Below, piece by piece: positions 1 through 9,179 of a stretch of DNA of 64,000 nt. The notes below the pieces were generated by a model. The model was not told where the DNA came from. It saw only the letters and a program-made list of their open reading frames with translations, and searched no databases. Source of the stretch: JACVCS01 sp038328575 (GTDB lineage Bacteria; Planctomycetota; Phycisphaerae; Phycisphaerales; UBA1924); contig JBBQMD010000002.1 in assembly GCA_038328575.1 (NCBI GenBank), forward strand, positions 53,392 through 117,391, in the 5' to 3' direction. The position numbers and the translations under genes were made by a program. Numbering within the stretch: the first letter of the stretch is position 1; each line of letters begins with the position of its first letter.

Positions 1-264
1 GTCACGCTGCGGCTGGTTCACGAGGTCTATCGAAAAGTTGCCAAGGACTCGCGCACGCCGATCATCGGCGCCGGCGGCGTAATGCGATGGGAAGACGCCG
101 CGGCGTTCATCCTCGCGGGCGCAACCGGCGTGCAGATCGGCACGGCGCTCTTCGCCGATCCGCGCACGCCCTACACGCTCTGCTCCGGCCTTGAACGGTG
201 GGTCAAACGCCAAGGGTGTACGTCAATCAGTGAACTTGTCGGCGCACTGGAACTCACGCAATGA
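1..264 (+). CDS. pyrD: Dihydroorotate dehydrogenase, C-terminal part (cut by window edge)
   Basis: The open frame runs from the first base to TGA at 262-264 and gives 87 residues. It carries the last two strands of the FMN-binding TIM barrel of class 1 dihydroorotate dehydrogenase: IIGAGGVMRWEDA (phosphate-binding Gly-Gly followed by an acidic helix) and FILAGATGVQIGTALF, then the usual C-terminal helix ending in ELVGALE. The enzyme oxidises dihydroorotate to orotate in pyrimidine synthesis. Only the 3' end is present, so the electron-acceptor subclass (1A or 1B) cannot be decided here. The stop overlaps the ATG of the next gene by four bases (ATGA), which suggests translational coupling. Confidence 0.88.
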   Translation, partial: VTLRLVHEVYRKVAKDSRTPIIGAGGVMRWEDAAAFILAGATGVQIGTALFADPRTPYTLCSGLERWVKRQGCTSISELVGALELTQ

Positions 265-1739
265 ACACGCAGCAAACCCCATCAGTTGCCCTCATCGCGC
301 CCGATCGCGAGTTCACGTTTTTGCGGACGCGCACGACGCGCACGACGCGCACGACGCGCCTCCCGGGCTTGCTCGCGCTGACGATCATCCTCCTGCCCTT
401 GAGCTGGGCAGCGGGCGAACCCGCGATCAACGATCCCGCTCCCAACGCGAACGCGCCCATCGCCCGCCCGACCGCGCCGCCGCCAGCACCTGCGCCCGCG
501 AAGCTGAACGAGAAAGACACTGGCGCGCCGATTGACATCGCCGATATGCTCGCGCCGCTGCTGGCCAGGCACAACCTCCCCGGCATGGCCGCGGCGGTCA
601 TCAAGGATGGCCAAGTTATCGCCCTCGGTGCCAGCGGCGTCCGCAAGCGAGGCGACACCACGCCCGTCACCACCAGCGATCTCTGGCACCTGGGCTCGTG
701 TACCAAGAGCATGACCGCGACGCTCTGCGCCGTGTTCGTGGATCGCGCCGAACTCTCGTGGGATCAGACGCTCGCGACAACATTTCCCTTCGCGCTTGAC
801 CACATGCACGCGGCCTACAAGCCGGTGACGCTCGAGCAACTGCTGACGAATCGCGGCGGCTTTCCGGGCGAGTTGAAAGAGGGCGGTCTGTGGTCCAAGC
901 TCTGGAGGTTTAAAGGCACCGATACCGCGGCTCGCCGCCTGATACTTGACACGATAACCAGCCGCGCGCCGAACACCAAGCCCGGCGCGTTCGAGTATTC
1001 CAACGCGGGGTTCTCGGTCGCCGGCCTGATGGCAGAGCAAATGACCGACGCGACGTGGGAAGACTTGATGCAGCGTGAGGTCTTCGCGCCGCTGGGGATC
1101 ACTAGCGCCGGCTTCGGCGCGCCGGGTGTCGTGGCGTCGCCTGACGCAAAGCCGGGCGAGAAGCCTGTGGTCGATCAGTCGCGAGGGCACGTGCTGCCGC
1201 TGGGCACGCCGATGGAGCCGGGCCTGAGCGCAGATAACCCCAGCGCGATCGGCCCTGCGGGGCGCGTCCATATGACGATCGGCGACTGGGCCAGGTACAT
1301 CGCGGCCCACCTCGATGGCGAAGCCATGCTTCGCAATCCGGTGCCCGCGCCCGCGAACGACATCGCGCCGGCGCCGGGCGTCGCGATAGAGCCTGGTGGC
1401 GCGCGAACGTTGTCACGACCCGGCGAGCTGCTGAAGCCCGAGTCGTGGCGCAAGCTGCACGCCGCGGCCCCGACGATCGCTCCGAAGGACAACACCTACG
1501 CCATGGGCTGGTCGGTCACGCAGCGTCCGTGGGCGAAGGGAAAGAACCCCGGCGACATCGGCCTCGCGCTCACGCACAACGGCAGCAACACCATGTGGTA
1601 CTGCGTCGCGTGGATGGCACCTGAGCGGAACCTCGGCGTGATCGTGTGCGTCAATCAGGCCGGCACCGGCGCCAAAGCCGCCGACGAAGCGGCCAGCGCG
1701 CTCATCGGTCGCTTCGCGAAGCGCCGCAATGGAGAGTGA
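261..1739 (+). CDS. Secreted serine hydrolase of the class C beta-lactamase/penicillin-binding family
   Basis: This 492-residue protein has the three signatures of the beta-lactamase/DD-peptidase/esterase superfamily: SxxK (SCTK, catalytic Ser near residue 146), YxN (YSN near 246) and HxG (HNG near 438, where KTG stands in classical enzymes). The family includes esterases, D-aminopeptidases and class C beta-lactamases, so the substrate cannot be assigned. The hydrophobic stretch LLALTIILLPLSWAAG near residues 34-50 looks like a signal peptide. It follows an unusually long n-region containing RTRTTRTTRTTR, which is encoded by a 9-base tandem repeat at about 327-357. The ATG overlaps the pyrD stop. 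A later start would shorten the n-region, but I see no better in-frame ATG before the hydrophobic core. Confidence 0.85.
   Translation: MNTQQTPSVALIAPDREFTFLRTRTTRTTRTTRLPGLLALTIILLPLSWAAGEPAINDPAPNANAPIARPTAPPPAPAPAKLNEKDTGAPIDIADMLAPLLARHNLPGMAAAVIKDGQVIALGASGVRKRGDTTPVTTSDLWHLGSCTKSMTATLCAVFVDRAELSWDQTLATTFPFALDHMHAAYKPVTLEQLLTNRGGFPGELKEGGLWSKLWRFKGTDTAARRLILDTITSRAPNTKPGAFEYSNAGFSVAGLMAEQMTDATWEDLMQREVFAPLGITSAGFGAPGVVASPDAKPGEKPVVDQSRGHVLPLGTPMEPGLSADNPSAIGPAGRVHMTIGDWARYIAAHLDGEAMLRNPVPAPANDIAPAPGVAIEPGGARTLSRPGELLKPESWRKLHAAAPTIAPKDNTYAMGWSVTQRPWAKGKNPGDIGLALTHNGSNTMWYCVAWMAPERNLGVIVCVNQAGTGAKAADEAASALIGRFAKRRNGE
327..357 (+). repeat. 9-bp tandem repeat coding for (TTR)n
   Basis: Three to four consecutive copies of the unit GCGCACGAC encode a basic Thr-Thr-Arg repeat just before the signal-peptide core of the serine hydrolase. 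Repeats of this kind can change copy number by slippage, in frame because the unit is 9 bases. Confidence 0.7.
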
Positions 1740-1758
1740 GCGCAAGCGGTTGACCGGC

Positions 1759-4700
1759 TTAACGGGGCACGATCGGCGATGCATCCGTCATCAATGACGC
1801 AAGGAACTCGATCGGGTGGGCCGCGGCACGCGTGTGGTCGCTGGCGTCATGAATCTGATGGCGGCAACTTGTGCCGGTCGCCAGGATCGTCGCGTCGGGC
1901 TCGCTGCGAACAAACGGCATCACGCCGCCGCCGGGCACGCCGCCCTCGCCCGTGAGATTCGCGATTCGCATCGAGAGCTCGAACTTGTCGCGGTCATAGC
2001 CGAACGAGCCGGCCATGCCGCAGCAGCCGGTGGGCAGCACATGCAAGCGTGAGCCCAGCACGCGCCGGAGCAGCGCGACAGACGACTCCGGCCCGAAGAG
2101 TGCCTTCTGGTGGCAGTGGGTGTGGAGCAGCACCGCGGGGCCTCCCGTCTCGCCCGCGCGTTTGAGGATCGAGTCGGCCAACTCGCGCGACGGGTGCTCG
2201 CTCCAGCGCTTCTCGATGAAGTCTTCCACCAGCATGCTCTTGTGCGCCAAGCGTTCGCGCATCGCAAGCTCCGTCGCGCAGCGCAGCGTCAGCCAGTCGT
2301 CCTTGATCGCGCTCAGGCACGACGGCTCTACGAACAGCACCGCCAGCACATCGGAGTCCAGCACCGCCTCGCGCAACTGCGCGAACGTAGCGTCCACGCT
2401 CGCGCTGGCCTGCTCCAGCATCCCCACCGAGATCATCGACCGCCCGCAACACCCGACGCGCGGCAGCGTCACCTCATACCCCAGCCCCTCCAGCACCGCC
2501 CGCGCCGCGACGCCGATGCGAGACTCGTTGTACGTCGTGAAGCAATCCGCAAACAGCACGACGCGCGGCCGCTTGCCGCTGGTCGCCCCGCCCACTCCAG
2601 CCCCGCCTGCCGCCCGTCCCGGGCCTCGCGCCCACACTCGATACAGGCTCCGGCTAAATCGCGGCATCGATCGCTCTGGATGCATCCGCATGACCCGGTT
2701 AATCAGCGCACGCATCGGCGCCAGCCCGTTGACCCAGTTGGCAAGCCCCGGTGCGATCGCGCCCACCCGGTTCAGCATCCGCACGTGACCCACCAGTCGC
2801 TTGCTCAGCGGCACGCTCCCGGCAACCTTGTACCCCTGCGCGGTGTATTCCGCTTTCAGCTTCGCGATATCGACGTTGCTCGGACACTCGCTCTTGCACG
2901 CTTTGCAGGACAAGCACAGATCAAGCGTGCGCTTCGTCTCGTGGTCTTGCCAGCGCGCCGCCTCGTCGCTCGTGCCCGGGAGCTGCCCGGTGATCGCCAG
3001 ACGCAAAGCATTGCCCCGCCCGCGCGTGCTGTGGCGCTCGTCCATCGTGGCGCGATAGCTCGGGCACATCACCCCGCCGGACTGCTTGCGGCAGACGCCC
3101 GCACCATTACACCGCTCGATCGCGTGATCAAACCCTTCGTCGGACGTGTAGTCGAAATACGTCCGCACGTTCGGCGCATGCACGTCAACGCCCGCCCGCG
3201 GCTGGATTCTCGTTTGCTCCAACATGCTCGGGATCGGCCCCGGCTGCGTGATGTTGCCGGGGTTGAGCAGATTTCTCGGATCAAAGAGCGACTTGACGCG
3301 CCCGAACGCGGCAACGAGTTCGGGGCCGTAGAACCGCTCCAGCAGCGGCCCGCGCACGCGCCCGTCGCCGTGCTCGCCGCTCATCACGCCTCCGCAGGCC
3401 TTGGCCAGATCCGCGGCTTCGACTGCGATGCGCAGCAGCGCTTCCTTGTCCGGCAAGCTGCGGGGGTCGAGCATCGGGCGCACGTGCAAGACGCCGACCG
3501 AGGCGTGGGCCCAGAATGCGGCGCGGGTGCCCTCGCGCTCAACAATGGCGCGGAACTCACGCACGAATCGCGCGAGGTTCTCCACCGGCACTGCGTTGTC
3601 CTCGACAAACGTCAGCGGCTTGCGCGCACCGGGAAGCCCATGCAGCAGCGGCTCGCCCGCCTTGCGGAGTTTCCAGGCGTTGCCCATGCCCGAAGCGTCG
3701 TTGACCAAGCGGATCGGCGCGTTGCCGACAAGCGGCCGCAGCCGCGCGAACTGCGCTTCGAGCTTCTGCGTCGCGCCGGCTGATCCGCCGCTCGTCTCGC
3801 CAATGTGATATTCGACGTAGAGCACCGCCGCCGGCGAGCGCCCACCTTCAAGCTTTGGGAACGCCTCGACAAACGGGCGACACTCAAAGTTGTTCATCGC
3901 GGCTTCGATGACCACGTCGTCCACAAGCTCCACGGCGCTGGGCGAAGTGGTGAGGATCGTCGGCACGCACTGGATCGCTTCGTCAACGCTCGCAAAGCTC
4001 AGGAGCGCGAGCCCCTTGGCGACCGGCTGCGGGAAGAGACGCAGGCGTGCGCCCAGCGTGATCGCGAGAGTCCCCTCGCTGCCGCAGAGCAGCGGCGCGA
4101 GGTTGAGCGTCTGCGCCGTCGCGCCTGCGTCCAGTTGCGAGAGGATGATGTCCAGCGCGTATCCGGCGTTGCGCCGGAGCGTCTTGGGGTAGCGGGCGCG
4201 GATGAGCGCCTCGTGCTCGCGAACGATCTGGATCACGCCGTCGGCGAGCTTGAGCGCGACGGGATCGCGTGCGCCCGCGCCGGGCTCAAACCGCGCGACG
4301 TGCCCAGAGCAGAGCATCGCGTCAATCGCCAGGACAGAGTCCACGGTGCGCCCGTACTTCACGGAGCGTGAGCCGCTGGCGTTGTTGCCGATGGTGCCGC
4401 CGACGGTCGCCTGGGCGGTGGTCGCGGGGTCGGGGGCGTAGAAGAGCTTGACCTTGCGGCGGGTCAACTCGTTGTTGATCTCGTCGATCGCGACTCCCGC
4501 CTCGGCGTACACCGTCTGCTCCTGCGCGTTGATCTCGCGAATATCGCGCAGGTTCGCAGAAGTGTCAAGCACCACAGCGTGACTGGTACACTGGCCGGCG
4601 AGCGACGTGCCGCCGCCGCGGGGGAGCATCGGCACGCCCCGCTCAAAGCACGTGCGCACCGCAACTTCCAGATCGGCGCGATCCGCGGGCACGACCACGC

Positions 4701-4893
4701 CGATCGGCATCACTTGGTAGAGCGAAGCGTCCGTGGCGTAGAGATTTCGATCATGATCGCCGAATCGCACCTGCCCGCGGATCGTGCGCGCCAGCGCTTC
4801 GCTGAGGCCTTGCACGTCCGGCGCGACTGGCCGGGCTTCGGGTGTCGGCGTCGGGAGCGGTCGATTGGGCGTCGGCAATACCGGTAACTGCAT
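1759..4893 (-). CDS. FAD-linked dehydrogenase fused to an iron-sulfur (GlpC-like) module, D-lactate/glycolate dehydrogenase type
   Basis: The protein has about 1044 residues. An N-terminal FAD-binding type 4 domain (PRGGGTSLAGQC near residue 90) is followed by a FAD-oxidase C domain (GVMSGEHGDGRVRGP). Then come two cysteine clusters for 4Fe-4S centres (CNGAGVC near 594; CLSCKACKSECP near 661) and two CCG motifs (CCGRS near 814, CCGMAGSFG near 954) as in GlpC/heterodisulfide reductase subunits. This layout is that of one-chain quinone-linked D-2-hydroxyacid dehydrogenases (D-lactate, glycolate or 2-hydroxyglutarate). The frame stays open upstream to 5016, but the ATG at 4893 has GGAG five bases before it and the extra 41 residues look non-homologous. 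It is transcribed towards the serine hydrolase gene, whose end is 19 bases away. Confidence 0.88.
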   Translation of the reverse strand: MQLPVLPTPNRPLPTPTPEARPVAPDVQGLSEALARTIRGQVRFGDHDRNLYATDASLYQVMPIGVVVPADRADLEVAVRTCFERGVPMLPRGGGTSLAGQCTSHAVVLDTSANLRDIREINAQEQTVYAEAGVAIDEINNELTRRKVKLFYAPDPATTAQATVGGTIGNNASGSRSVKYGRTVDSVLAIDAMLCSGHVARFEPGAGARDPVALKLADGVIQIVREHEALIRARYPKTLRRNAGYALDIILSQLDAGATAQTLNLAPLLCGSEGTLAITLGARLRLFPQPVAKGLALLSFASVDEAIQCVPTILTTSPSAVELVDDVVIEAAMNNFECRPFVEAFPKLEGGRSPAAVLYVEYHIGETSGGSAGATQKLEAQFARLRPLVGNAPIRLVNDASGMGNAWKLRKAGEPLLHGLPGARKPLTFVEDNAVPVENLARFVREFRAIVEREGTRAAFWAHASVGVLHVRPMLDPRSLPDKEALLRIAVEAADLAKACGGVMSGEHGDGRVRGPLLERFYGPELVAAFGRVKSLFDPRNLLNPGNITQPGPIPSMLEQTRIQPRAGVDVHAPNVRTYFDYTSDEGFDHAIERCNGAGVCRKQSGGVMCPSYRATMDERHSTRGRGNALRLAITGQLPGTSDEAARWQDHETKRTLDLCLSCKACKSECPSNVDIAKLKAEYTAQGYKVAGSVPLSKRLVGHVRMLNRVGAIAPGLANWVNGLAPMRALINRVMRMHPERSMPRFSRSLYRVWARGPGRAAGGAGVGGATSGKRPRVVLFADCFTTYNESRIGVAARAVLEGLGYEVTLPRVGCCGRSMISVGMLEQASASVDATFAQLREAVLDSDVLAVLFVEPSCLSAIKDDWLTLRCATELAMRERLAHKSMLVEDFIEKRWSEHPSRELADSILKRAGETGGPAVLLHTHCHQKALFGPESSVALLRRVLGSRLHVLPTGCCGMAGSFGYDRDKFELSMRIANLTGEGGVPGGGVMPFVRSEPDATILATGTSCRHQIHDASDHTRAAAHPIEFLASLMTDASPIVPR

Positions 4894-5180
4894 CTGCACT
4901 CCGAACGCCCGGTCGGTCAGAGGAGGAGGCCGGACAGGCCAGGAATCATATGACCTCCGGCTGGGCATGTGGCCGCGCCAGAAACCACAAACCAGCGCCT
5001 TCAGTGAACCTTTCATGGCGCGTGCGCCCTGAACCCGCTGTCCCGCCTACTCCGACCCCCCGACCCTTCCCGGGACCGACAGTCCTCCATCGCGGATGTC
5101 CCGCGAACGTGTGGACTGTTGGGTCGATTCACGCGCATCGGGTATCGTGTACATCTCTTCACAACTTTTCGGAGCACACC

Positions 5181-7469
5181 ATGAGCCGCATCCCATCCGC
5201 CCGCCCTCGCACGCTGGTCTGCCTCAGTGGCCTGGCCCTCTCGATTCTCCTGATCACTCCGGGCTTCTCGCTCGCCCAGACGCCCGCCTCCGGCGCAACA
5301 CTTCGCCCGTTTCAGAACATCGATGAGCCAACAGCCCTCTTGCTCGCCCTGGCGCCGGCCGCCAAGGCCGCGGAGTTGCTGCCGATCTCGCGCGTCACGC
5401 TCTACCGCTCTGGCGTCGGGCACTTTCAGCGCCAGGGCACTGTCAACGGCGACTCGCAGCTCTCGCTGAAGTTTGAGACCGACCAGATCAACGACGTGCT
5501 CAAATCGCTGCAAGTGTTGGACTTCGGCGGGCGCGTCCAGAGCGTTAGCTACCCGAGCAAGGACCCGCTCTCGCGCCGCCTCTCCAGCTTCAGCATCCAG
5601 ATCGGCGATAACCCCAGCCTCCCGGTGTTGCTCGAGCGCCTGCGCGGCTCGCAAGTCTCCCTGCAAACCGCCGACGCCACCATCACCGGCAGCGTGCTGA
5701 GCGTCGAAACGCGCGATATGCCCGTCAGCACCGGCAACGCTGGCGATCGTCCGGCCATCATCAAGACGCCCATCGTCAACCTGCTCACCGGCACGGGCAT
5801 TCGCGCTGTGCCGGTCCCCAGCATCCTGAACTTTAAGATCTCCGACCAAGGCCTTGCCGAAGAACTGAACAAGGCGCTCGCGGCCCTCTCAGAGAGCCGC
5901 ACCGAGCGCACCAAGGTCGTCGATGTCACCGTCGCCGGCACGGGCAGCCGACAGGTCGCGATAACGTACGTCCACGCGACGCCGGTGTGGAAGACCAGCT
6001 ACCGCCTGGTGCTGCCCGATGCCGACCCTAAGCCCGCTGGCGAGGGCAAGCCGTCGCCTCAGGGCGTGCTGCAGGGCTGGGCGATCGTAGAAAATACGAC
6101 CGATCAGGATTGGTCGAATGTCAAGCTCTCGCTGGTCAGCGGGCGGCCGGTCTCGTTCCGCATGGACTTGTACGAGCCGCTGTATGTCACGCGTCCGGAG
6201 GTGCCGGTGCCGACGGTGCCGGGCGTCATGCCCCGGACGTATGAGGGCGGGCTGATGCCAGCATCGGTCAGCGCGCCCTCTCCGGCGAGCCCGCCTTCGT
6301 CGGGAAGCCCCGGAGCGTCGGCAGGTTCGCCTTTCCGACAGAGCAAGCAGGAGGCCGCCAAAGACAAGTCTGGGCGGACGGCCCGGCCGGCGGTCAACGA
6401 GGCGTTTGGTACGACGTCTCAGTTCATCGACGCAGAGGACGTAGACGGCGCCGCGATCACGCCCGAGCAGATGGTCGACTACGCCGCGCGCCCGCAGACC
6501 AAGGCTGGCGAGGTCGGCGAGGTCTTCCAGTTTGAGCTGGAAAACCCCGTGACCATCGAGCGCCAGCGTTCTGCGATGATCCCGCTCCTCACCGCCAACG
6601 TCGACGCGCGCCGCGTCAGCATCTTCAACCTCGCCGATCGCGCCGACCACCCGATGCGCGGCGTAGAAGTCACTAACTCATCCTCCATGCAACTCCTGCC
6701 GGGACCCCTCAGCGTGATGGACGGCTCCGCATACGCCGGAGATGCAACGGTCAACCAGATCGCCCCGGGCGATAAGCGCCTGCTGGCGTACGCAGTAGAC
6801 TTGGATGTCGCGGTCACCACCGAGCCCGTCACGCGCGGGACCGTCAACAAGATCCGCATCGTCAAGGGCTCGCTGGAGCAGACTATCTCCTCCGAACACG
6901 GCATGAAGTACACCTTCGCCAACAAAGACCTCAAGCGCGGGCGCACCATCGTCCTCGAACACCCGAAGTTCGAAGGCTACACCCTCAAGGGCGATCTCAA
7001 GCCTCGTGAGCAGACGCAGACGGCCTACCGCTTCGATGTCAGCGCCGACGCGGGCAAGCAGGTCAGCATCGATATCACGCAGGAGCGCGTGGACCGACAG
7101 ATCATCGGCATCAACGCGTACCCGATGGAAACGCTGATGAGGCTCAGCCAGGACGGGCGCGTGAGCGACAAGGTGCTGACCGCGATGCGAGACCTCTTCG
7201 CAAGACAGGCCAATCTCGCGAACATTGAACGCGTCATCAACGAGCGCGAGCAGCAGATCAACACGCTCAAGAGCGATCAATCGCGGATCACCGGAGTCAT
7301 GCAGCCGCTGGACCGCAACACCGACACCTACCGCAACTTCCTGACCAAGCTCAACAAGCAGGAGGCCGACATCGACAAGCTCAACACCGCTCAGGAAGCC
7401 AGCCGGACCGAACTCGACACGGCACGCAATCAGTTGGACGCGGCCCTCGAGCAGTTAAACGTGGACTGA
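5181..7469 (+). CDS. Secreted DUF4139-type protein
   Basis: This 762-residue protein starts at an ATG ten bases after a GGAG, and a signal peptide follows (CLSGLALSILLITPG, ending near SLAQT). The frame is open upstream to 4842, but that part would overlap the divergent dehydrogenase gene. The N-terminal part has RVTLYRSGVGHFQRQG and DQINDVLKSLQVLD, typical of DUF4139/DUF4140 proteins, which are beta-rich and of unknown function. The middle has a Pro/Ser-rich linker (about residues 355-400). The last 80 residues (ERVINEREQQINTLKSDQ onwards) predict a coiled coil. It is probably located outside the inner membrane. No partner is evident: the gene is alone between a divergent gene and a terminator. 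Confidence 0.75.
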   Translation: MSRIPSARPRTLVCLSGLALSILLITPGFSLAQTPASGATLRPFQNIDEPTALLLALAPAAKAAELLPISRVTLYRSGVGHFQRQGTVNGDSQLSLKFETDQINDVLKSLQVLDFGGRVQSVSYPSKDPLSRRLSSFSIQIGDNPSLPVLLERLRGSQVSLQTADATITGSVLSVETRDMPVSTGNAGDRPAIIKTPIVNLLTGTGIRAVPVPSILNFKISDQGLAEELNKALAALSESRTERTKVVDVTVAGTGSRQVAITYVHATPVWKTSYRLVLPDADPKPAGEGKPSPQGVLQGWAIVENTTDQDWSNVKLSLVSGRPVSFRMDLYEPLYVTRPEVPVPTVPGVMPRTYEGGLMPASVSAPSPASPPSSGSPGASAGSPFRQSKQEAAKDKSGRTARPAVNEAFGTTSQFIDAEDVDGAAITPEQMVDYAARPQTKAGEVGEVFQFELENPVTIERQRSAMIPLLTANVDARRVSIFNLADRADHPMRGVEVTNSSSMQLLPGPLSVMDGSAYAGDATVNQIAPGDKRLLAYAVDLDVAVTTEPVTRGTVNKIRIVKGSLEQTISSEHGMKYTFANKDLKRGRTIVLEHPKFEGYTLKGDLKPREQTQTAYRFDVSADAGKQVSIDITQERVDRQIIGINAYPMETLMRLSQDGRVSDKVLTAMRDLFARQANLANIERVINEREQQINTLKSDQSRITGVMQPLDRNTDTYRNFLTKLNKQEADIDKLNTAQEASRTELDTARNQLDAALEQLNVD

Positions 7470-7571
7470 GAAAGTCGCCCGGTCGGCCGCCAGCGGTCGC
7501 CCACGGCCGTCAGGGAACAGCCGAAGGCACGAGGGCTCGACACCAAGCAAGCCGCGGCCCCAGAGTCCAAA

Positions 7572-7608
7572 GAAAAAAGCCCCGAGCGACATCGCTCAGG
7601 GCTTTTCA
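7572..7608. terminator. Rho-independent terminator, probably bidirectional
   Basis: The arms AGCCCCGAGCGA and TCGCTCAGGGCT (7578-7603) form a stem with one C-A mismatch. The stem is flanked by a run of A on the left and TTTT on the right. It lies between the convergent DUF4139 gene and rpsT and can serve both. Confidence 0.75.
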
Positions 7609-7708
7609 TTTGTTTCCAATCGAACTTCACTCACGCCTGTGGTGCGTGACCAAGAGCTCAAGGTGCCGATGCGAGCGCGAGCCGCGCCGAACCCGCGTGC
7701 CAGGTAGA

Positions 7709-8005
7709 TCACTTCTTCGGCGGGATGCCGGTGATGCCGGCCTTCTTGCGGGCGACGATGCGAGCCGTGAGGCGGCTCTTGCGGCGGGCCGCCTGGTTCT
7801 TGTGGATCGTGCCCTTCTGAGCGGTGCGATCGATCACCTGCGCTGCGACCTTGAGGGCCGCTTCGGCGTCAACCAGCGGCGCGTGCAGGATTTTGTCCGT
7901 CAGATCCTTGATGGCGTCGCGCATGGTCGCCTTGCGCCAGCGGTTGCGGGCGTTTCGCTTCTCGTTCTGGCGGATGCGCTTCTTGGCGGACAGTGAGTGG
8001 GCCAT
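7709..8005 (-). CDS. rpsT: 30S ribosomal protein S20
   Basis: This 98-residue basic protein begins MAHSLSAKKRIRQNEK and contains the S20 pattern KRNARNRWRKATMRDAIK, with later NQAARRKSRLTARI. S20 binds 16S rRNA early in 30S assembly. The length is a little above the usual 85-90 residues, with the extra at the C-terminus (VARKKAGITGIPPKK). The gene stands alone, with tRNA-Arg divergent upstream. Confidence 0.95.
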   Translation of the reverse strand: MAHSLSAKKRIRQNEKRNARNRWRKATMRDAIKDLTDKILHAPLVDAEAALKVAAQVIDRTAQKGTIHKNQAARRKSRLTARIVARKKAGITGIPPKK

Positions 8006-8198
8006 ATCGATGTCGTTCCTGAGGGAGCCGGTTCGTCATTCCGCCGCGCGAATGCGGGCGATCCATCCCGAAACCTGTCCGTGCCGCGATGAAGCGGAAA
8101 AGGCAGTGGGGGAGGGGGGCAACAATAGAGCATCCGGCGTCGAGGATCAAGCGCACGCTTGCCATCGGCCGCCAGCGTGCTAACCTTCGCTTCGAGCC

Positions 8199-8272
8199 GC
8201 GGGCGTAGCTCAATTGGATAGAGCACCTGACTACGGATCAGGAGGTTAGGGGTTCGACTCCCTTCGCCCGTA
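8199..8272 (+). tRNA. tRNA-Arg (anticodon ACG)
   Basis: The sequence folds into a 74-base cloverleaf. The acceptor stem is GCGGGCG with CGCCCGT (one G-U at the end), the D-arm starts TAGCTC, the anticodon stem-loop is CCTGACTACGGATCAGG with anticodon ACG, and the T-arm is AGGGGTTCGACTCCCTT. The discriminator is A and no CCA is encoded. The first anticodon base is expected to become inosine and read CGU, CGC and CGA. Confidence 0.95.
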
Positions 8273-8280
8273 TTGACAAG

Positions 8281-8315
8281 ACGCCGGTCGCCACGCGCGC
8301 CCGGCGCTTTTTTTT
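8281..8315 (+). terminator. Terminator of tRNA-Arg
   Basis: The inverted repeat CGCCGG (8282-8287) and CCGGCG (8301-8306) is followed by a run of eight T. It begins ten bases after the tRNA 3' end. Confidence 0.8.
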
Positions 8316-8420
8316 GGCCCTGCACGCTGCGCGCCCCACCGGCCAGCCCCCGCCCCGATTCGGCCGCCCTTTGGCAGACGCAGGTGCATCCCGGGTGCAT
8401 GTGGGCCGTACACTCCACCC

Positions 8421-9179
8421 GTGCCTGCCCGCCCCCCTCAAACCGGTGTTGATCCATCAGCAAACCCCGGCCCTGGCGCCGCCTCGGCTTCTCTCGCCGC
8501 GCCGCTGCGCATCGAGAACCTCGTTTTCCGCTACTCCGGCTCGGGCTTCGGCGTGTCGGTCGCGTCGCTGCAACTCGCCCCCGCGGAGCAGGTGCTCCTC
8601 ACCGGCGGCTCGGGCTCCGGCAAATCGACAATCCTGCACCTGGTCGCGGGCCTGATCGACGGCTCCGGCGGGCGCATCTTGGTCGCGGGCACGGATATCA
8701 CCCGTCTCTCGCCCGGGGCTCGCGATCACTTTCGTGGTCGTCATCTGGGCATGATCTTCCAAACCTTCAACCTCCTGCAAGGCTTCAGCGCGCTGGAGAA
8801 CGTCATGGTCGCGATGATGTTCAGCGACATCCCGCCCCGCGAGCATCGCCCGCGGGCCGCGGAGCTGCTCTCATCCCTTGGCATCACGAGCCCGGCCTCG
8901 CCCGTCGAGCAGCTCAGCGTTGGCCAGCAGCAGCGCGTCGCGGTCGCGCGCGCGGTCGCGTGTTCGCCCGCGCTCGTGCTCGCCGACGAGCCGACAGCGA
9001 GCCTTGACCCTGACAACGCGCAGGACGCGATGGACGTCATCCAGGGAAGCTGCCGTCGCGTCGGGGCCGCGCTGCTCTGCGTCAGTCACGATCCCTCGCT
9101 TGTGTCGCGATTCGAGCGACGCATCGCGCTGGCCGATCTCAACAGCGCGCCCGCGCCCCAAGTCGGAGCCGCGCCATGA
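8421..9179 (+). CDS. ABC transporter ATP-binding protein (LolD/MacB type)
   Basis: This 252-residue ATPase has Walker A GGSGSGKST, Q-loop FQTFNLLQGFSALENV, signature LSVGQQQRVAVARA, Walker B LVLADEPTASLDP and the H-loop CVSHDP. The sequence type is that of ATPases that power FtsX/MacB-fold permeases. The start is a GTG at 8421 and the N-terminus is short and Pro-rich. The stop overlaps the ATG of the permease gene (ATGA), so the two are almost certainly co-translated and form one transporter. Confidence 0.9.
   Translation: MPARPPQTGVDPSANPGPGAASASLAAPLRIENLVFRYSGSGFGVSVASLQLAPAEQVLLTGGSGSGKSTILHLVAGLIDGSGGRILVAGTDITRLSPGARDHFRGRHLGMIFQTFNLLQGFSALENVMVAMMFSDIPPREHRPRAAELLSSLGITSPASPVEQLSVGQQQRVAVARAVACSPALVLADEPTASLDPDNAQDAMDVIQGSCRRVGAALLCVSHDPSLVSRFERRIALADLNSAPAPQVGAAP

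Noticed and set aside
2110..3783. A 557-residue open frame on the plus strand
   Set aside because: It lies entirely opposite the FAD/iron-sulfur oxidoreductase and is rich in Arg, His and Gln as expected for a shadow.
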